A stretch of DNA of 64,000 bases, taken from contig JAAXXS010000002.1 in the NCBI GenBank assembly GCA_013334395.1, positions 38,227 through 102,226 of the forward strand, given 5' to 3'. This DNA is from Holophagaceae bacterium (GTDB lineage: Bacteria; Acidobacteriota; Holophagae; Holophagales; Holophagaceae). Position numbers and translations under genes: made by a program. Of this stretch, positions 1 through 9,600 are shown in pieces. Positions within the stretch are counted from its first letter, which is position 1. Every line of letters begins with the position of its first letter. The notes beneath the pieces were generated by a model that was not told the origin of the DNA, made no database searches, and saw only the letters and a program-made list of their open reading frames with translations.

Positions 1-1024
1 CATGGCTCACCCCGCTGGAGAGCTCGATGGGCTGGCCGTCCTGGAGAGATCCCGGCTGGTCGATGACCTTCTCACCGGCCTTCAGGCCGGACCGCACGGA
101 CAGGTAGCTGCCGCTGCCCTCACCCAGGGACAACCAGCGCAGCTCGGCGTGGCCCTCCTTGGCGATGAACACGCCCGTCAGCTCCCCGCGCTGCACCAGC
201 GCCGTGCGGGGCACGGACAGCCCCGGGGCGGCCTGGAGGCCGGGCACCAATAGGCGGGCGAAGGAGCCCTGCCGGAGACCCTTGGGCTTGAGCACCTTGG
301 CCCGCACGGTCCCCTTGTGGCTGGTGGCGTCGCCACCGGGGGCCAGCGCGGTGATCTGGGCCTCGCCCTGGACCCCCTCGCTCTCGAACTTCAGCCTGGA
401 GCCGGTCTTCAGGCCCTTGGCCTCATCCTCCGACAGGCTCGCGACCAGCTCCTGCTCGCCGTCGCCCACCAGCTCCAGCAGGGGCATGCCGGGGCCGACA
501 AAGTCACCTTCATTCACCTTGCGGGACTGCACAACGCCCGAGAAGGGCGCCCGGATCTGCGTGTAGGCGATGTTGGCCTTCAGGGCGGTGACGCCGGCCT
601 GAGCCTGGGCCACCTGGGCCTGGGCCTGCTCCAGCTCCGAGAGGGTGCTGGCCTTCTGGGCCTGCAGGGCCAGGATGCGCCGGTGATGGGCCTCCACGAC
701 GGCCAGGCCGGTCTCGGCGGCCTTGAGCTGTCCCTGGAGGTCCTCGTCGCCCAGGGCGACCAGGAGGGCCCCTGCGGTCACGCGCTGACCCTCCTGGACC
801 GGGACCCGCTTCACCTGGGCGGCCATGCGGGTGGCGATCATGGCCGTGCGGGTGGACTGGAGGGTGCCGGCCACCCAGGCGCCTCCCTCGGGCGAGCCCT
901 GGGCCACCAGCGCGACCGCCACCTTGGGCAGCACCTTCGCTTCAACCTGGGCCTCCTTGTGGCCGCAGGCGAGGGTCCCCAGGAGCATGCCGGTCATGGC
1001 CAGTGCGGAAAGGGCGGTCTTCAT
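1..1024 (-). CDS. RND efflux periplasmic adaptor (membrane fusion protein), C-terminus beyond window
   Basis: The visible 341 codons read as an HlyD/AcrA-type adaptor that joins an inner-membrane RND pump to a TolC channel. The N-terminus (MKTALSALAMTG...LACG) is a lipoprotein-like signal with Cys20 as the likely lipidated residue. A first lipoyl-like half (AAQVKRVPVQEGQRVTAG), an alpha-hairpin rich in Ala and Gln (about residues 90-150), and a second half containing APFSGVVQSRKVNEGDFV follow, then the beta-barrel region. The start overlaps the tolC stop as ATGA (1021-1024), so translation is probably coupled. Most of the protein is present; adaptors are usually 340-400 residues. The pump gene should follow outside the window. 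Its substrate cannot be read from this part. Confidence 0.88.
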   Translation of the reverse strand, partial: MKTALSALAMTGMLLGTLACGHKEAQVEAKVLPKVAVALVAQGSPEGGAWVAGTLQSTRTAMIATRMAAQVKRVPVQEGQRVTAGALLVALGDEDLQGQLKAAETGLAVVEAHHRRILALQAQKASTLSELEQAQAQVAQAQAGVTALKANIAYTQIRAPFSGVVQSRKVNEGDFVGPGMPLLELVGDGEQELVASLSEDEAKGLKTGSRLKFESEGVQGEAQITALAPGGDATSHKGTVRAKVLKPKGLRQGSFARLLVPGLQAAPGLSVPRTALVQRGELTGVFIAKEGHAELRWLSLGEGSGSYLSVRSGLKAGEKVIDQPGSLQDGQPIELSSGVSH

Positions 1025-2340
1025 GGCTTCACTCCTTCGATGGGATTGCCGGTGGCCAGATCGAGGCCGGCGTGGCTGGTGCGAAGTTCGAACAGGCTTT
1101 GGAGGAGCAGCGTCCGGGCGCCCTGGATGGCCGCGTCCGCATCGAGCACCTCGATCAGGGGCGTGAGGCCCTCACGGTGGCGGGCCTCCCGGAGCCGCTT
1201 GGACTCCTCGGCGGCGGTCAGGGCGGCCTTGGCGGCGAGGATCCGGGCCTCGGCGGCCTTGACGGACTCGCGCGCCACACGGACCTGATGCTCCGCCTGC
1301 TGCTGCTTGAAGGTGCGGAGGTCGGTCGCGGCCCGCTCCTGGGCCCTGGCCGCCTTGGCCCGGGCCGCGTCCGGCGCCGAGAAGACCTTCCACTTCACCC
1401 CGACCGAGGCATAGGTCCAGTTGCCCTTGTCCGACCAGGAGTGATGCAGCGTGCCGACACCCAGCTCCAGCCCGACTTCGGGAAGGGTGTTGCCTCGGGC
1501 CGCCAGGGCGCCCTCATGGGCGGCCTTGGCCTGGAGGTCCGCGGCGACGAGGTCACCGCGGTAGGCGGTACCCCTGTCGGCGGAGGCCGCCGGGCTGGAC
1601 TCCAGGGGCGTGGCCAGGGGGCCTTCCACGGGACCCGTCCCCGTGAGCAGTCCCAGTCCGGACCGGGCCGAGCGGACCTGCTTGAAGACCTCGGCCCGTT
1701 GGGCGTCCGCCTGGGCGTGGAAGGCCTTGAGGCGCTGGAGCTCGGACTCGAGCATGAGCCCTTGATTGACCCGGGCTCCCACGAAGTCCTCCATGCCCTG
1801 GATCCAGGCGCGGGTGTCGTCCACCCACTTCAGGGCCTGCTCCGCCACCTGGGTGCCGAAGTAGGCCTCCACGACCAGTTGGGCGGTCTCCTGCTTGCGG
1901 CGCTCCTGGCTGGCCTGCTCGGCCTGGGCCAGATACTCCCCAGCGCGCTTCGCGGCGGTCAGGCGGCCGCCGGTGTAGAGGGGCTGCTGTACCACGGCCG
2001 AGCCGCCATAGGCACCAATGGGATCCGGGTGGTTGAGCGCCAGGGGGTTGAAGTCCGCCGCCCCGATCCGGGCCTGGTTCAGCTTGATGCCGAAGGCCAT
2101 CATGGGCTCGTCCGTGCGCGTCCCGTAGGCGTTCAGCGTGAGGGAGGGCAGGCGAAGGTCCCGGTTGGCCTCAGCCTCGGCCAGGCGGCTGTCCACCATG
2201 GCCTGGCCCGCCCGCAGGCCCGCCTGGTCCGTCCAGGCCTTCCGGATGGACTGGGCCACGGTCAGAGCTTCCTGAGCCATGCCAAATCCCGCGCCAGCCG
2301 CCAGCAGTCCCACCAGAGTTGTCATTCTTTTAATACTCAT
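1021..2340 (-). CDS. TolC-family outer membrane efflux protein
   Basis: This 439-residue protein is the outer-membrane channel of a tripartite efflux system. It begins with a signal peptide (MSIKRMTTLVGLLAAGAGFGMAQ), continues with the two long Ala/Gln/Glu-rich helical repeats of the outer-membrane efflux protein family, and has strands such as YTGGRLTAAKRAGEYLAQ and WTYASVGVKWKVFS that resemble TolC barrel segments. An AGGAG sits nine bases before the ATG. It lies 50 bp after arsR and overlaps the adaptor start by four bases, so arsR, tolC and the adaptor form one operon. A second tolC with its own adaptor and pump occurs at 32116-33411. Confidence 0.92.
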   Translation of the reverse strand: MSIKRMTTLVGLLAAGAGFGMAQEALTVAQSIRKAWTDQAGLRAGQAMVDSRLAEAEANRDLRLPSLTLNAYGTRTDEPMMAFGIKLNQARIGAADFNPLALNHPDPIGAYGGSAVVQQPLYTGGRLTAAKRAGEYLAQAEQASQERRKQETAQLVVEAYFGTQVAEQALKWVDDTRAWIQGMEDFVGARVNQGLMLESELQRLKAFHAQADAQRAEVFKQVRSARSGLGLLTGTGPVEGPLATPLESSPAASADRGTAYRGDLVAADLQAKAAHEGALAARGNTLPEVGLELGVGTLHHSWSDKGNWTYASVGVKWKVFSAPDAARAKAARAQERAATDLRTFKQQQAEHQVRVARESVKAAEARILAAKAALTAAEESKRLREARHREGLTPLIEVLDADAAIQGARTLLLQSLFELRTSHAGLDLATGNPIEGVKP

Positions 2341-2390
2341 AAAGGAATACTCCTGGATAAAAAAAACGGGGCCGAAGCCAGCGGTCTTCC

Positions 2391-2720
2391 CTACTTCAAG
2401 GCCTTGTAGATCACCCGCGCCCGGTCGCTCACATGGCCGCAGACCAGCTCGCAGAGGTCTCCGACCAGGGGCATGACCGGTGCGAAGTAGACGGCGTTGC
2501 CCTCGGGTTCCCGGCTCACCAGACCCACCCGCACCAGGCAGGCCAGGTGCTTGGACGCATTGGCCTGGGAGAGCCCGGCGGACTCTGCCACAGCCCCCTG
2601 GCTGAGTGGCTCCTTCGAGTCCAGCAGGGACCGCAGGATCTTCAGGCGGGAGGCGTCCCCCAGCGCGCTGAAGAGCCCGCTGACTTCATCGATCATGGGA
2701 TTGCTGAGCTGGTGATTCAT
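2391..2720 (-). CDS. ArsR/SmtB-family transcriptional regulator
   Basis: This 109-residue winged-helix repressor has the family core: a helical start (FSALGDASRLKILRSLL), the recognition segment GLSQANASKHLACLVRVGLV, and the wing (SREPEGNAVYFAPV). Cysteines occur in the recognition helix (HLACL) and near the C-terminus (DLCELVC). They could sense thiols or metals, but they are not the classical CVC motif. GGAG lies eight bases before the ATG, which fixes the start. It is first in the efflux operon and sits just behind a palindrome, so it probably represses its own operon. The inducer is unknown. Confidence 0.9.
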   Translation of the reverse strand: MNHQLSNPMIDEVSGLFSALGDASRLKILRSLLDSKEPLSQGAVAESAGLSQANASKHLACLVRVGLVSREPEGNAVYFAPVMPLVGDLCELVCGHVSDRARVIYKALK

Positions 2721-2752
2721 GGAATCAACTCCATGCGACTATATTCATTCAG

Positions 2753-2775
2753 TTTTGACTTTTGTCAAGTCAAAA
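2753..2775 (-). promoter_or_regulatory. Probable promoter and ArsR operator for the arsR-tolC-adaptor operon
   Basis: Two nested inverted repeats are visible: TTTTGAC (2753-2759) pairs with GTCAAAA (2769-2775), and TTGAC with GTCAA around a TTTT centre (2755-2768). Read on the minus strand the palindrome supplies a TTGACA -35 box. An AATATA lies 17 bases downstream (TATAGT at 19), just before the GGAG and ATG of arsR. A palindrome over the -35 box is where ArsR repressors normally bind. The assignment to this regulator is inferred from position. Confidence 0.6.
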
Positions 2776-2898
2776 AAACCAGCTCCCATGAAGAACTGTA
2801 TACCCATCGGATCATCCAGCCACCAAGCATTCCACAGCACTGGCAATTCCAGGGGGAACGTGACGGAGGTCATCCCCTGCCAGAGACTTGCTAGTCTG

Positions 2899-3438
2899 AT
2901 GGTGGAGATTCCCGTGGACGACCTGGACCTGCGCGCTGCCAAGATCCGCCTGCTCTGCACCGACATCGACGGCGTGCTCACCACGGGCGCCCTGCACTAT
3001 GGCCTGGAAGCAGGCCATTCCAAGGCCTTCAACGTGCGCGACGGCGCCGCCACCAAGTGGCTGCAGCGGGCCGGCATTCCCGTGGCCTTCATCTCCGGCC
3101 TGGACGCCGCGGCCACCCGGCACCGGGCCCAGGACCTGGGGGTGGAGGACTGCTTCGCGGGGCACCTGAACAAGCTCCCGGTGCTGGACCAGCTCTGCGC
3201 GAAATACGGGCTGGCCTATGACCAAGTGGCGCACCTGGGCGATGACCTGCCGGACCTGCCCCTGCTCTCCCGGGTGGGCCTGGCCTGCTGCCCTTCGGAT
3301 GCCGCACCCGAGGTGAAGGAAGCCTGTCACTGGGTGACCGAGGTGCCCGGTGGCCTGGGCCTGCTGCGGCTGGTGGCCGAGCGGATACTCAAGGCCCAGG
3401 GCCGCTGGGCCGACACCGTGGGCAAGTACGGGGCCTGA
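2899..3438 (+). CDS. kdsC: 3-deoxy-D-manno-octulosonate-8-phosphate phosphatase (KdsC-type HAD)
   Basis: From ATG 2899 this is a 179-residue C0-type HAD phosphatase, the normal KdsC length. KdsC removes phosphate from KDO-8-P in the pathway to the inner core of lipopolysaccharide. The motifs are in order: CTDIDGVLTTG (DxDG with the nucleophile Asp), FISG (motif II), a Lys in the HLNKLPVL stretch, and HLGDDLPDLPLL (motif IV). The frame is open much further upstream, but that part has no conserved sequence. No ribosome binding site is seen. A TAGTCT box at 2892-2897 abuts the start, so a leaderless mRNA starting at ATG 2899 or GTG 2902 is likely. The outer-membrane gene follows after one base. 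Confidence 0.85.
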   Translation: MVEIPVDDLDLRAAKIRLLCTDIDGVLTTGALHYGLEAGHSKAFNVRDGAATKWLQRAGIPVAFISGLDAAATRHRAQDLGVEDCFAGHLNKLPVLDQLCAKYGLAYDQVAHLGDDLPDLPLLSRVGLACCPSDAAPEVKEACHWVTEVPGGLGLLRLVAERILKAQGRWADTVGKYGA

Positions 3439-3439
3439 G

Positions 3440-3970
3440 ATGAAACCGATTGCCGTCCTGCTCATCACCGCAGCCCTCAGCCTCTCGGGCCAGGACGCCG
3501 CCTTCGGGGTTCGCGTCCACGGCCTGCAGCCCATGGGCGACCTGAAGGATCTGACCAACAACCAGGTCGGGCTGGGAGCCGCAGTCTTCATCTCCATCCC
3601 CCACAGCGGCGGACTGGTGCTCCGCCCCGTGCTGGGCATGCAGTACATTCCCCAGGGCAACACGACGGGCCTGCCCGGCACCAAGACCGCAGTGACGTCC
3701 GTGGACCTCATGCTGGACCTGCTGTGGTTCCCCAACGAGGACCCGGACCACGGCCCCTACCTCGTCGGTTCCGTGGGCGGCCAGCAGTGGCGGCTGACCG
3801 CCAACGGCACCGCCCCTTCGACCCAGTCCGCGACCCGCCTGGGCCTCGGCGGAGGTCTGGGCTACCAGCTCTCGCCCCGGCTGGGGGTCGAGGCCCGAGG
3901 CTTCTGGAGCCCAGTGGAACAGAACCTCAAGGCCACGGGGCTCATCATCGGCGCCACCCTGAGGTTCTGA
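3440..3970 (+). CDS. Outer-membrane beta-barrel protein, function unknown
   Basis: This 176-residue protein has a signal peptide (MKPIAVLLITAALSLSG), alternating amphipathic strands (GGLVLRPVLGMQYIP, TRLGLGGGLGYQLSP, LGVEARGFWSPV), and a C-terminal Phe (ATLRF), the usual end of outer-membrane barrels. The size fits an eight-stranded OmpX/OmpA-like barrel. The start codon is one base after the kdsC stop, so the two genes are co-transcribed. That suggests an envelope role, but no specific function can be read from the sequence. Confidence 0.7.
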   Translation: MKPIAVLLITAALSLSGQDAAFGVRVHGLQPMGDLKDLTNNQVGLGAAVFISIPHSGGLVLRPVLGMQYIPQGNTTGLPGTKTAVTSVDLMLDLLWFPNEDPDHGPYLVGSVGGQQWRLTANGTAPSTQSATRLGLGGGLGYQLSPRLGVEARGFWSPVEQNLKATGLIIGATLRF

Positions 3971-3974
3971 ACCC

Positions 3975-4169
3975 TCAGCGGCTCGCGTGGGCGTTGAACC
4001 CCGCGGTGCGCAGCTTCTGACCCTGGTTTTCGTCATCCGGGATGATGTAGTCCACCTCGGCCGGGGTGTAGAGCCGGCGGTGGAGGTCCATGACCAGGGC
4101 GGGCCCCCCGGACTGTGTGATCAGTCGGCCGGGCAAAAGGTAGACACTACCTTGAGGCTGAAACAACAT
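3975..4169 (-). CDS. Small hypothetical protein (64 aa)
   Basis: The reading frame from ATG 4169 has GGAG five bases upstream and strongly GC-rich third positions, so it looks coding. The product starts MLFQPQGSVYLLPGRLI and ends with a polar stretch (EVDYIIPDDENQGQK). It has no signal peptide or membrane segment. It converges on the barrel gene with a four-base gap. The DNA upstream (about 4170-4260) is unusually AT-rich and probably holds its promoter. I do not recognise a family. Confidence 0.5.
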   Translation of the reverse strand: MLFQPQGSVYLLPGRLITQSGGPALVMDLHRRLYTPAEVDYIIPDDENQGQKLRTAGFNAHASR

Positions 4170-4269
4170 GGCCACTCCAATAGGCCATTAGATAAAAATA
4201 TGCAGGCAAGCGATATACGCTTGATTGATTACCAACTTCCAGGTAGTCCAACCCGGAATCCAGCCCCCA

Positions 4270-5676
4270 TCACCGGGCCGAGTTCGCCACCAGCAAGGCC
4301 GCAAGCTCATTGTGGCGACACTGAACCGGTTCAAGCTCGAAGGCCACAAGCCGCCCCTCCCGCACCCGCAGCACCCCATCCACGATGGTGTAGGCCGCCT
4401 GGGCGGGGGCGCAGAGCAGCAGGGCGCCCACGGGGTCGTGGACCGCGCCGCCGGCGTAGCCCAGGGCCGAGAGATCGAAGAGGGCCAGGTCCGCGCACAT
4501 GCCCGGCGCCAGGTGCCCGATGTCGCTGCGCCCCAGGACGCGCGCGCCGCCCCGAGTGGCGAGTCGGAGCGTGTCTCGCACGGTCATGGCGCCCGGTCCC
4601 CGGTCGCAGCCGTAGGGCTCCGCGGCGATGCCCACCCGCTGCAGCAGCATGGCCATGCGCGCCTCGGCCACCATGTGCGCGGCATCATTGCTGGCGCTGC
4701 CGTCCACGCCGAGGCCCACGGGCACGCCCGCGTCGAGCATGGCGCGCACCGGGGCGATGCCCGAGGCCAGGCGCATGTTGGACGAGGGGCAGTGGGCCAC
4801 GCCGGTGCCCGTGGCGGCAAAGCAGGCCTGACCCGCCGCATCGAGCTTCACGCAGTGGGCGTGCCACACATCCGCGCCCACCCAGCCGAGTTCCTCCGCG
4901 TACTGCGCGGGCGTGCAGCCGAACTTCTCCCGGGAGTAGGCCACGTCGTGGTCGTTCTCGGCCAGGTGCGTGTGCAGCCGCACGCCGCGCTGCCTCGCGA
5001 GCAGGGCCGTCTCGCGCATGAGCTCGCGGCTCACGGAGAAGGGCGAGCAGGGCGCCAGCGAGATCTGCAGCATGGAGCCCGGCGCGGGGTCGTGGTAGCG
5101 CGCGACCAGCCGGTCCATGTCGGCGAGGATGTCGGCTTCACGCTCCACCACCGAGTCCGGCGGCAGGCCACCAGCGCTCTGGCCTACGCTCATGGCCCCG
5201 CGGGTGGCGGTGAAGCGCATGCCGGCGAGGCGGGCGCCATCGATGCTGTCGTCCAGGCGGCAGCCATTGGGGAACAGGTAGAGGTGATCGCTGGTGGTGG
5301 TGCAGCCGGACAGCAGCAGCTCCGCCATGGCCACCTGGGTGGACACCCGGAGCATCTCCGGCGTGAGCCCCGCCCAGATGGGGTACAGGCCCCGCAGCCA
5401 GGTGAACAGCTCCGCATCCTGCACCGCCGGGACCGCCCGCGTCAGGGACTGGAACATGTGGTGGTGGGTGTTCACCAGCCCCGGCAGCACCAGGTGGCCC
5501 CGGGCGTCGATGACCTCGTCGGCGGTTGCGGGGAGCGCAACGGCGGGGCCAATGGCCTCGATACGATTGCCGCGGATGAACACGGAGGCCCCGTGCAACT
5601 CCCGTCCCGCATCGTCCATGGTGGCCACGCAGGTGGCGTCACGGAGCAGGAGGGTGCGGCCGCCGGACTCGGACAT
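4270..5676 (-). CDS. 8-oxoguanine deaminase-type amidohydrolase
   Basis: This 468-residue protein is a metal-dependent hydrolase of the TIM-barrel amidohydrolase superfamily, in the group of 8-oxoguanine deaminase and AtzB-like enzymes. It shows the HxH metal site (GLVNTHHHMFQSLTRAVP), a second metal histidine with its Glu partner (LHTHLAENDHD), WHAHCVKLD, and the metal aspartate in GLGVDGSASND. The HHMFQSLTRAVP...ELFTWLRGLYP stretch is typical of this group rather than of cytosine deaminase or guanine deaminase. It starts three bases after the purU stop. The predicted reaction is hydrolytic deamination of 8-oxoguanine to urate. Exact substrate is inferred; a related aminopurine or triazine cannot be excluded. 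Confidence 0.8.
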   Translation of the reverse strand: MSESGGRTLLLRDATCVATMDDAGRELHGASVFIRGNRIEAIGPAVALPATADEVIDARGHLVLPGLVNTHHHMFQSLTRAVPAVQDAELFTWLRGLYPIWAGLTPEMLRVSTQVAMAELLLSGCTTTSDHLYLFPNGCRLDDSIDGARLAGMRFTATRGAMSVGQSAGGLPPDSVVEREADILADMDRLVARYHDPAPGSMLQISLAPCSPFSVSRELMRETALLARQRGVRLHTHLAENDHDVAYSREKFGCTPAQYAEELGWVGADVWHAHCVKLDAAGQACFAATGTGVAHCPSSNMRLASGIAPVRAMLDAGVPVGLGVDGSASNDAAHMVAEARMAMLLQRVGIAAEPYGCDRGPGAMTVRDTLRLATRGGARVLGRSDIGHLAPGMCADLALFDLSALGYAGGAVHDPVGALLLCAPAQAAYTIVDGVLRVREGRLVAFELEPVQCRHNELAALLVANSAR

Positions 5677-5679
5677 GGG

Positions 5680-6534
5680 CTACTCGAACACCACGGTCTT
5701 GTTGGCGTAGGTGAGCACCCGGTGGTTCAGGTGCAGACGCACGGCCCGAGCCAGGGCGAGACGCTCCATGTCCTTGCCCTTGCGCACCAGATCCTCGGCG
5801 GTGTCGCGGTGGCTGACCCGCACCACGTCCTGCTCGATGATGGGACCCGCATCCAGGTCCTCGGTGACGAAGTGCGCCGAGGCGCCGATGATCTTCACGC
5901 CGCGGGCGTGGGCCTGATGGTAGGGCTGGGCCCCGGCGAAGGCGGGCAGGAAGCTGTGGTGGATGTTAATGACATCCGGGAAGGCCCGCAGGAAGTCCCC
6001 GCTGAGCACCTGCATGTACTTCGCCAGGATCACCAGGTCCACCCGCTCGCAGCGCAGCAGCTCCAGCTGCTTCTGCTCCTGTTCGGCCTTGGTGGCGGCC
6101 GTGACGGGGAAGACGTGGAAGGGCAGGCCCAGGGGCGCCACGTGGCGGCGGAGCAGGTCGTGGTTGCTGACCACGCAGGCGATTTCCGCCCCCAGCTCGC
6201 CAGCATGGTGGCGCCAGAGCAGGTCCAGCAGGCAGTGCTCCTGGCGGCTGCACCAGATGGCGATGCGCGGCACCACGTCCGAGAAGTGCAGCTCCCAGTG
6301 GCCACCCATGGGATCCGCCACGGCCGCCAGCTCCCGCCGGAGCAGCAACCTGCCTTCAGCGTCGGAGTCATCCTCCCACTCGATGCGCCCCAGGAAGCGA
6401 CCTGCCTGCAGGTCCGAGTGGTGGTCCGAGTCCACGATGTTGCCGCCGCGTTCGAAGACGAAGGTCGACAGACGCGCCACGATGCCCCTCTGGTCGGGGC
6501 AGGAGATGAGGAGGATGGCGGTGGGTTTGGACAT
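5680..6534 (-). CDS. purU: Formyltetrahydrofolate deformylase
   Basis: This 284-residue protein has the PurU layout and length. An N-terminal ACT domain (ILLISCPDQRGIVARLSTFV, then GGNIVDSDHHSD) is followed by a formyltransferase fold with INIHHSFLPAFAGAQPYHQA, GVKIIGASAHFVT and the active-site Asp in LDAGPIIEQD. It hydrolyses 10-formyl-tetrahydrofolate to formate and tetrahydrofolate, balancing one-carbon pools and feeding formate to purine synthesis. It is transcribed with the deaminase three bases downstream, so the pair links purine turnover with one-carbon balance. A TACCCT box lies 19 bases upstream of the ATG, which suggests a short leader. Confidence 0.92.
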   Translation of the reverse strand: MSKPTAILLISCPDQRGIVARLSTFVFERGGNIVDSDHHSDLQAGRFLGRIEWEDDSDAEGRLLLRRELAAVADPMGGHWELHFSDVVPRIAIWCSRQEHCLLDLLWRHHAGELGAEIACVVSNHDLLRRHVAPLGLPFHVFPVTAATKAEQEQKQLELLRCERVDLVILAKYMQVLSGDFLRAFPDVINIHHSFLPAFAGAQPYHQAHARGVKIIGASAHFVTEDLDAGPIIEQDVVRVSHRDTAEDLVRKGKDMERLALARAVRLHLNHRVLTYANKTVVFE

Positions 6535-6565
6535 GGTTCGCAGCCGGGGTGCCAGGGTAGAAGGA

Positions 6566-6586
6566 CAGCCCCCCGCGGGAGGGCTG
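6566..6586 (-). terminator. Hairpin after pilY1, probable terminator of the pilus operon
   Basis: CAGCCC (6566-6571) pairs with GGGCTG (6581-6586) around a GC-rich loop that can itself fold. On the minus strand it is followed by TCCTTCT, which is only moderately U-rich. It sits between the pilY1 stop and the purU promoter, where termination is expected. Confidence 0.5.
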
Positions 6587-6634
6587 CCTCTCAGGTTACA
6601 CGGCTCGGCCTGCCACCCCGCCTAGGGGCTCATC

Positions 6635-9600
6635 CTAGTCCACGGTGCGCCAGACCCGCGGCCTCACGAAGCGCTGGGCGGGGTTGCCCTGGATGGTGAT
6701 GAGCCGCGCACCCGATTGGGTGCCGGTCTGGTTGTCGGTTCCCCCAGCCATGCCCCCCTGGAGGACGCCCCGGGTCCCCATGGGGATGAAATCCGAAGCC
6801 GCCCCGGGCCAGGTGAAGGAGAGGCCACTGCGTGCCGAAACCGTTGTCCGGGTGTCGGTCACGAGGGGTTTCAACACGTCCTGGATGAGCCAGCTCTGCG
6901 TGTTGCCAGCCCCGCCTGAGCAAATGTCCGAAGCGGTGGGCGTGAAGATGGCGTAGAACAGGCTCCCAGCCACCACCAGGGGTGGGTTGATGCCCTTGGG
7001 AACGAAGCCTCCGCTGGGCTCGGGAAAGTTGACGTAGTAGCCGAAGGCGGTATCACCTGTCTTGGGTGCCAGATAGTAGTCACTGCAGCCGGGCGTGATG
7101 ACACAGGGGAGGCTGCTCGTGCCGGACACCGAGTTGTCGGTGAAGTTCTTCAGCTGGTTGGTGCTTGAGGTAATGCCCGTGAGGTCGAGGTCGAAGAGGG
7201 AGCTGTCCTGGCGGTCGAACACCACGGTGAGCCGGTGCCGACTGGGCTTGTCCGTGCTGTAGGAACGATCCAGGGGGTTGTTGCGGTCGCCACTGACCAT
7301 GGCAATGCCCACGGCCGCGGGGACGGCGTGCTTGAGGTCGAAGGCTGCGCCGGGGAAGGAGCCCAGGCGGAAGGGGGCCGGCAGGGTGGTGTAGCGGGCG
7401 TTGTTCCCGCCGTCGTCCTGATAGACCTTGCGGAGCGTCCAGTCCGAAACCTTGGAGCTGTCCACGCGGAAGTTCTCGTAGGGCGAGGGTATTGACGAGG
7501 CTGGGGGCTTGAACAGTGCATTGGAACCCCAGGCCCAGAGGCCACCGCGGTAGTCCAGGAAGTAGGCGCGCTGGGCCAGGCCGGAGTTGAGGATGAACTC
7601 GAAGGGCACCACGCCGGCGCCCACAGGACCCACAGAGGCGCCGCCCCCAGTGGCAGCACTCAGGTCCGCGCTGGCCAGCACGTTGCCGGTGTAGACATCC
7701 AGGGCCATGACCGCGCGACCCAGGGGCGTCGGCTTGGAGGCCGCATTCAGGAAGTTATCCTCCACCTTCGAGGTGCTGAACCCACCCCCCAGAAAGACCG
7801 CGTCGCGCAGCTTGCCATCAGCATCCACGACCCGGCCGAGGGCCGGCGGCGAGGTGGAGAACCCGAACTTCCCGAGCAGGCTATCCGCCGCTGCCTCGTC
7901 CGGCACCAGCGCCCAGCGAAGGGTCGGCGTGAAGGGATCGCTGACATCCAGGGCGTAATAGCTGCGTCCCCCCTTCCCGAGGCCGAAGACGGCCACGGCG
8001 CGTTCCCCGCGGTCCACCACCCCGTTGCCGGCCCCGCCTCCGCTGGGCGGCAGGTCCAGGTGGTAGAGGGTGGGGCTGCCGTCCACCATGAACCGGTGGG
8101 TGAGGCTGGCATTGTTCAGGTAGTCCAGATACTTCAGGAAGTCCGTGGGCATGAAGCTCCAGAGCTCCTGGACCGCGGCCCCGGTGACCAGGCCGCTGGC
8201 GTCGGTCTTGGTGACCTCGCCGAAGGCGTGCAGCCAGCCCTGGTTGGTGCCCACCAGGATGAGGCGGAAGCGGCTCCCGCCCACGGCGGTCAGACTTGCG
8301 TAGTGGCTCAGCGACCTGCTCGGGCTGGAGCTCGACGCCCTGTTCACGTCGCTCCAGTTGTATTCCAGTGCCGCCGGGGCTGAGCCGATGATGTCTCCCA
8401 TGATGGTGGTACGGTTGGCCGAGGGCTTCCCGCCGCTGTAGGGCTTCATGATGTCGGCCCCTGCCGCGTGCTGGAGGATGGTCTTTTTCTGGCCATCGAT
8501 CGCCGCCTGTTGGGCGGCATTCGTCGGGTCCGCGGCCTTCAGGGATGTGGCCACGTAGCTCTTGAGGTTGCTGAAACCGTTGTCGGTATCCGAGTCGGTG
8601 AAAGCCTGCAAGGCTGTGCCCTTCGGGACACGGGTATAGAGGGTCCGGGCAGTGCCGATGGGGGCTTCCTTCTTCAGCAGGGCGGCGCTCGTGCTCCACA
8701 AGGCGGTGGCGGCACTCAGGTTGGTGGTGGGGATTCCCTTGTTGTCCAGGATCTTGACGGTACCGTTCACTTCCTGGGTCCCGAAGGACAGGAGGTCCCC
8801 GGGCCACAGGACTCCGCCGGAGGAGGGGGGATAGAACTGGCCCACGTAGAGCTGACGGCCCAGGCTGGCCCCGACGAAGGGGAGGGTTGGCGCGGCGGTG
8901 GCCTGGTTGCTGGTGGCATTGATGGCGATGAGGAAGGCGTGCTCCAGGCTGTTGGACAGCAGGTCCGGGTTCGTCGCGTCGAAGAAGTAGGCCGCGTTGT
9001 CCCTCGCCACGCCTTTGGCGGGATAGCTGGTAGGGTCCTTGGGATCGGGAATCCAGTCGTTGTTCGGATCGATGGTCGCGCCATAGGGCTGGTTCCAACC
9101 CCGGAAGGGGTGGAAGGTGCTGATGGCCCCGTTGGAGACCCCGTTCCGCCCCAGGACGGCGGCATAGAAGAGGCTGCGCTTGGGGCTCGTGTCATCCGTG
9201 ACCAGCCCGCCGAGGTTGACCCCGATGGTCATGGTCGTCACCCGGTGGTCCTGATTGAAGACCAACCCATTTCGCTTCTTGATGGCGAAGGGCAGGAAGT
9301 CGGAGGGGTATCCCGAGCTGGTGGAGGTGCCGGGATCTTTCGCCGCCAGGTAGTCCACGCCCAGGGTTCCCGAGCTGGGGTCGGAGAGGTGGGCCGCGAT
9401 GCCAGCCAGGGTGGGGACGTTCCAGTTGCTGCCGGACCGGTCGACGCTGTTCTTGTTGGCCAGGATCGCCTGGTTGCCCTTGAGGACGTCCAGGGTTGCG
9501 GACAGCCCCGAGCCGATGATGTAGGGCGTGGTGCTGTTTGTGTTGTTCACGCCCGTATGGCCGTTGTTGTCCACCCCATCGGTAAAGAGAAGCAGGAAGT

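Noticed and set aside
6535-6560. Sigma-54-type promoter (TGGCAC, five bases, CTGC) before purU
   Set aside because: The -12 element would put the transcript start inside the gene, and one key T is missing.
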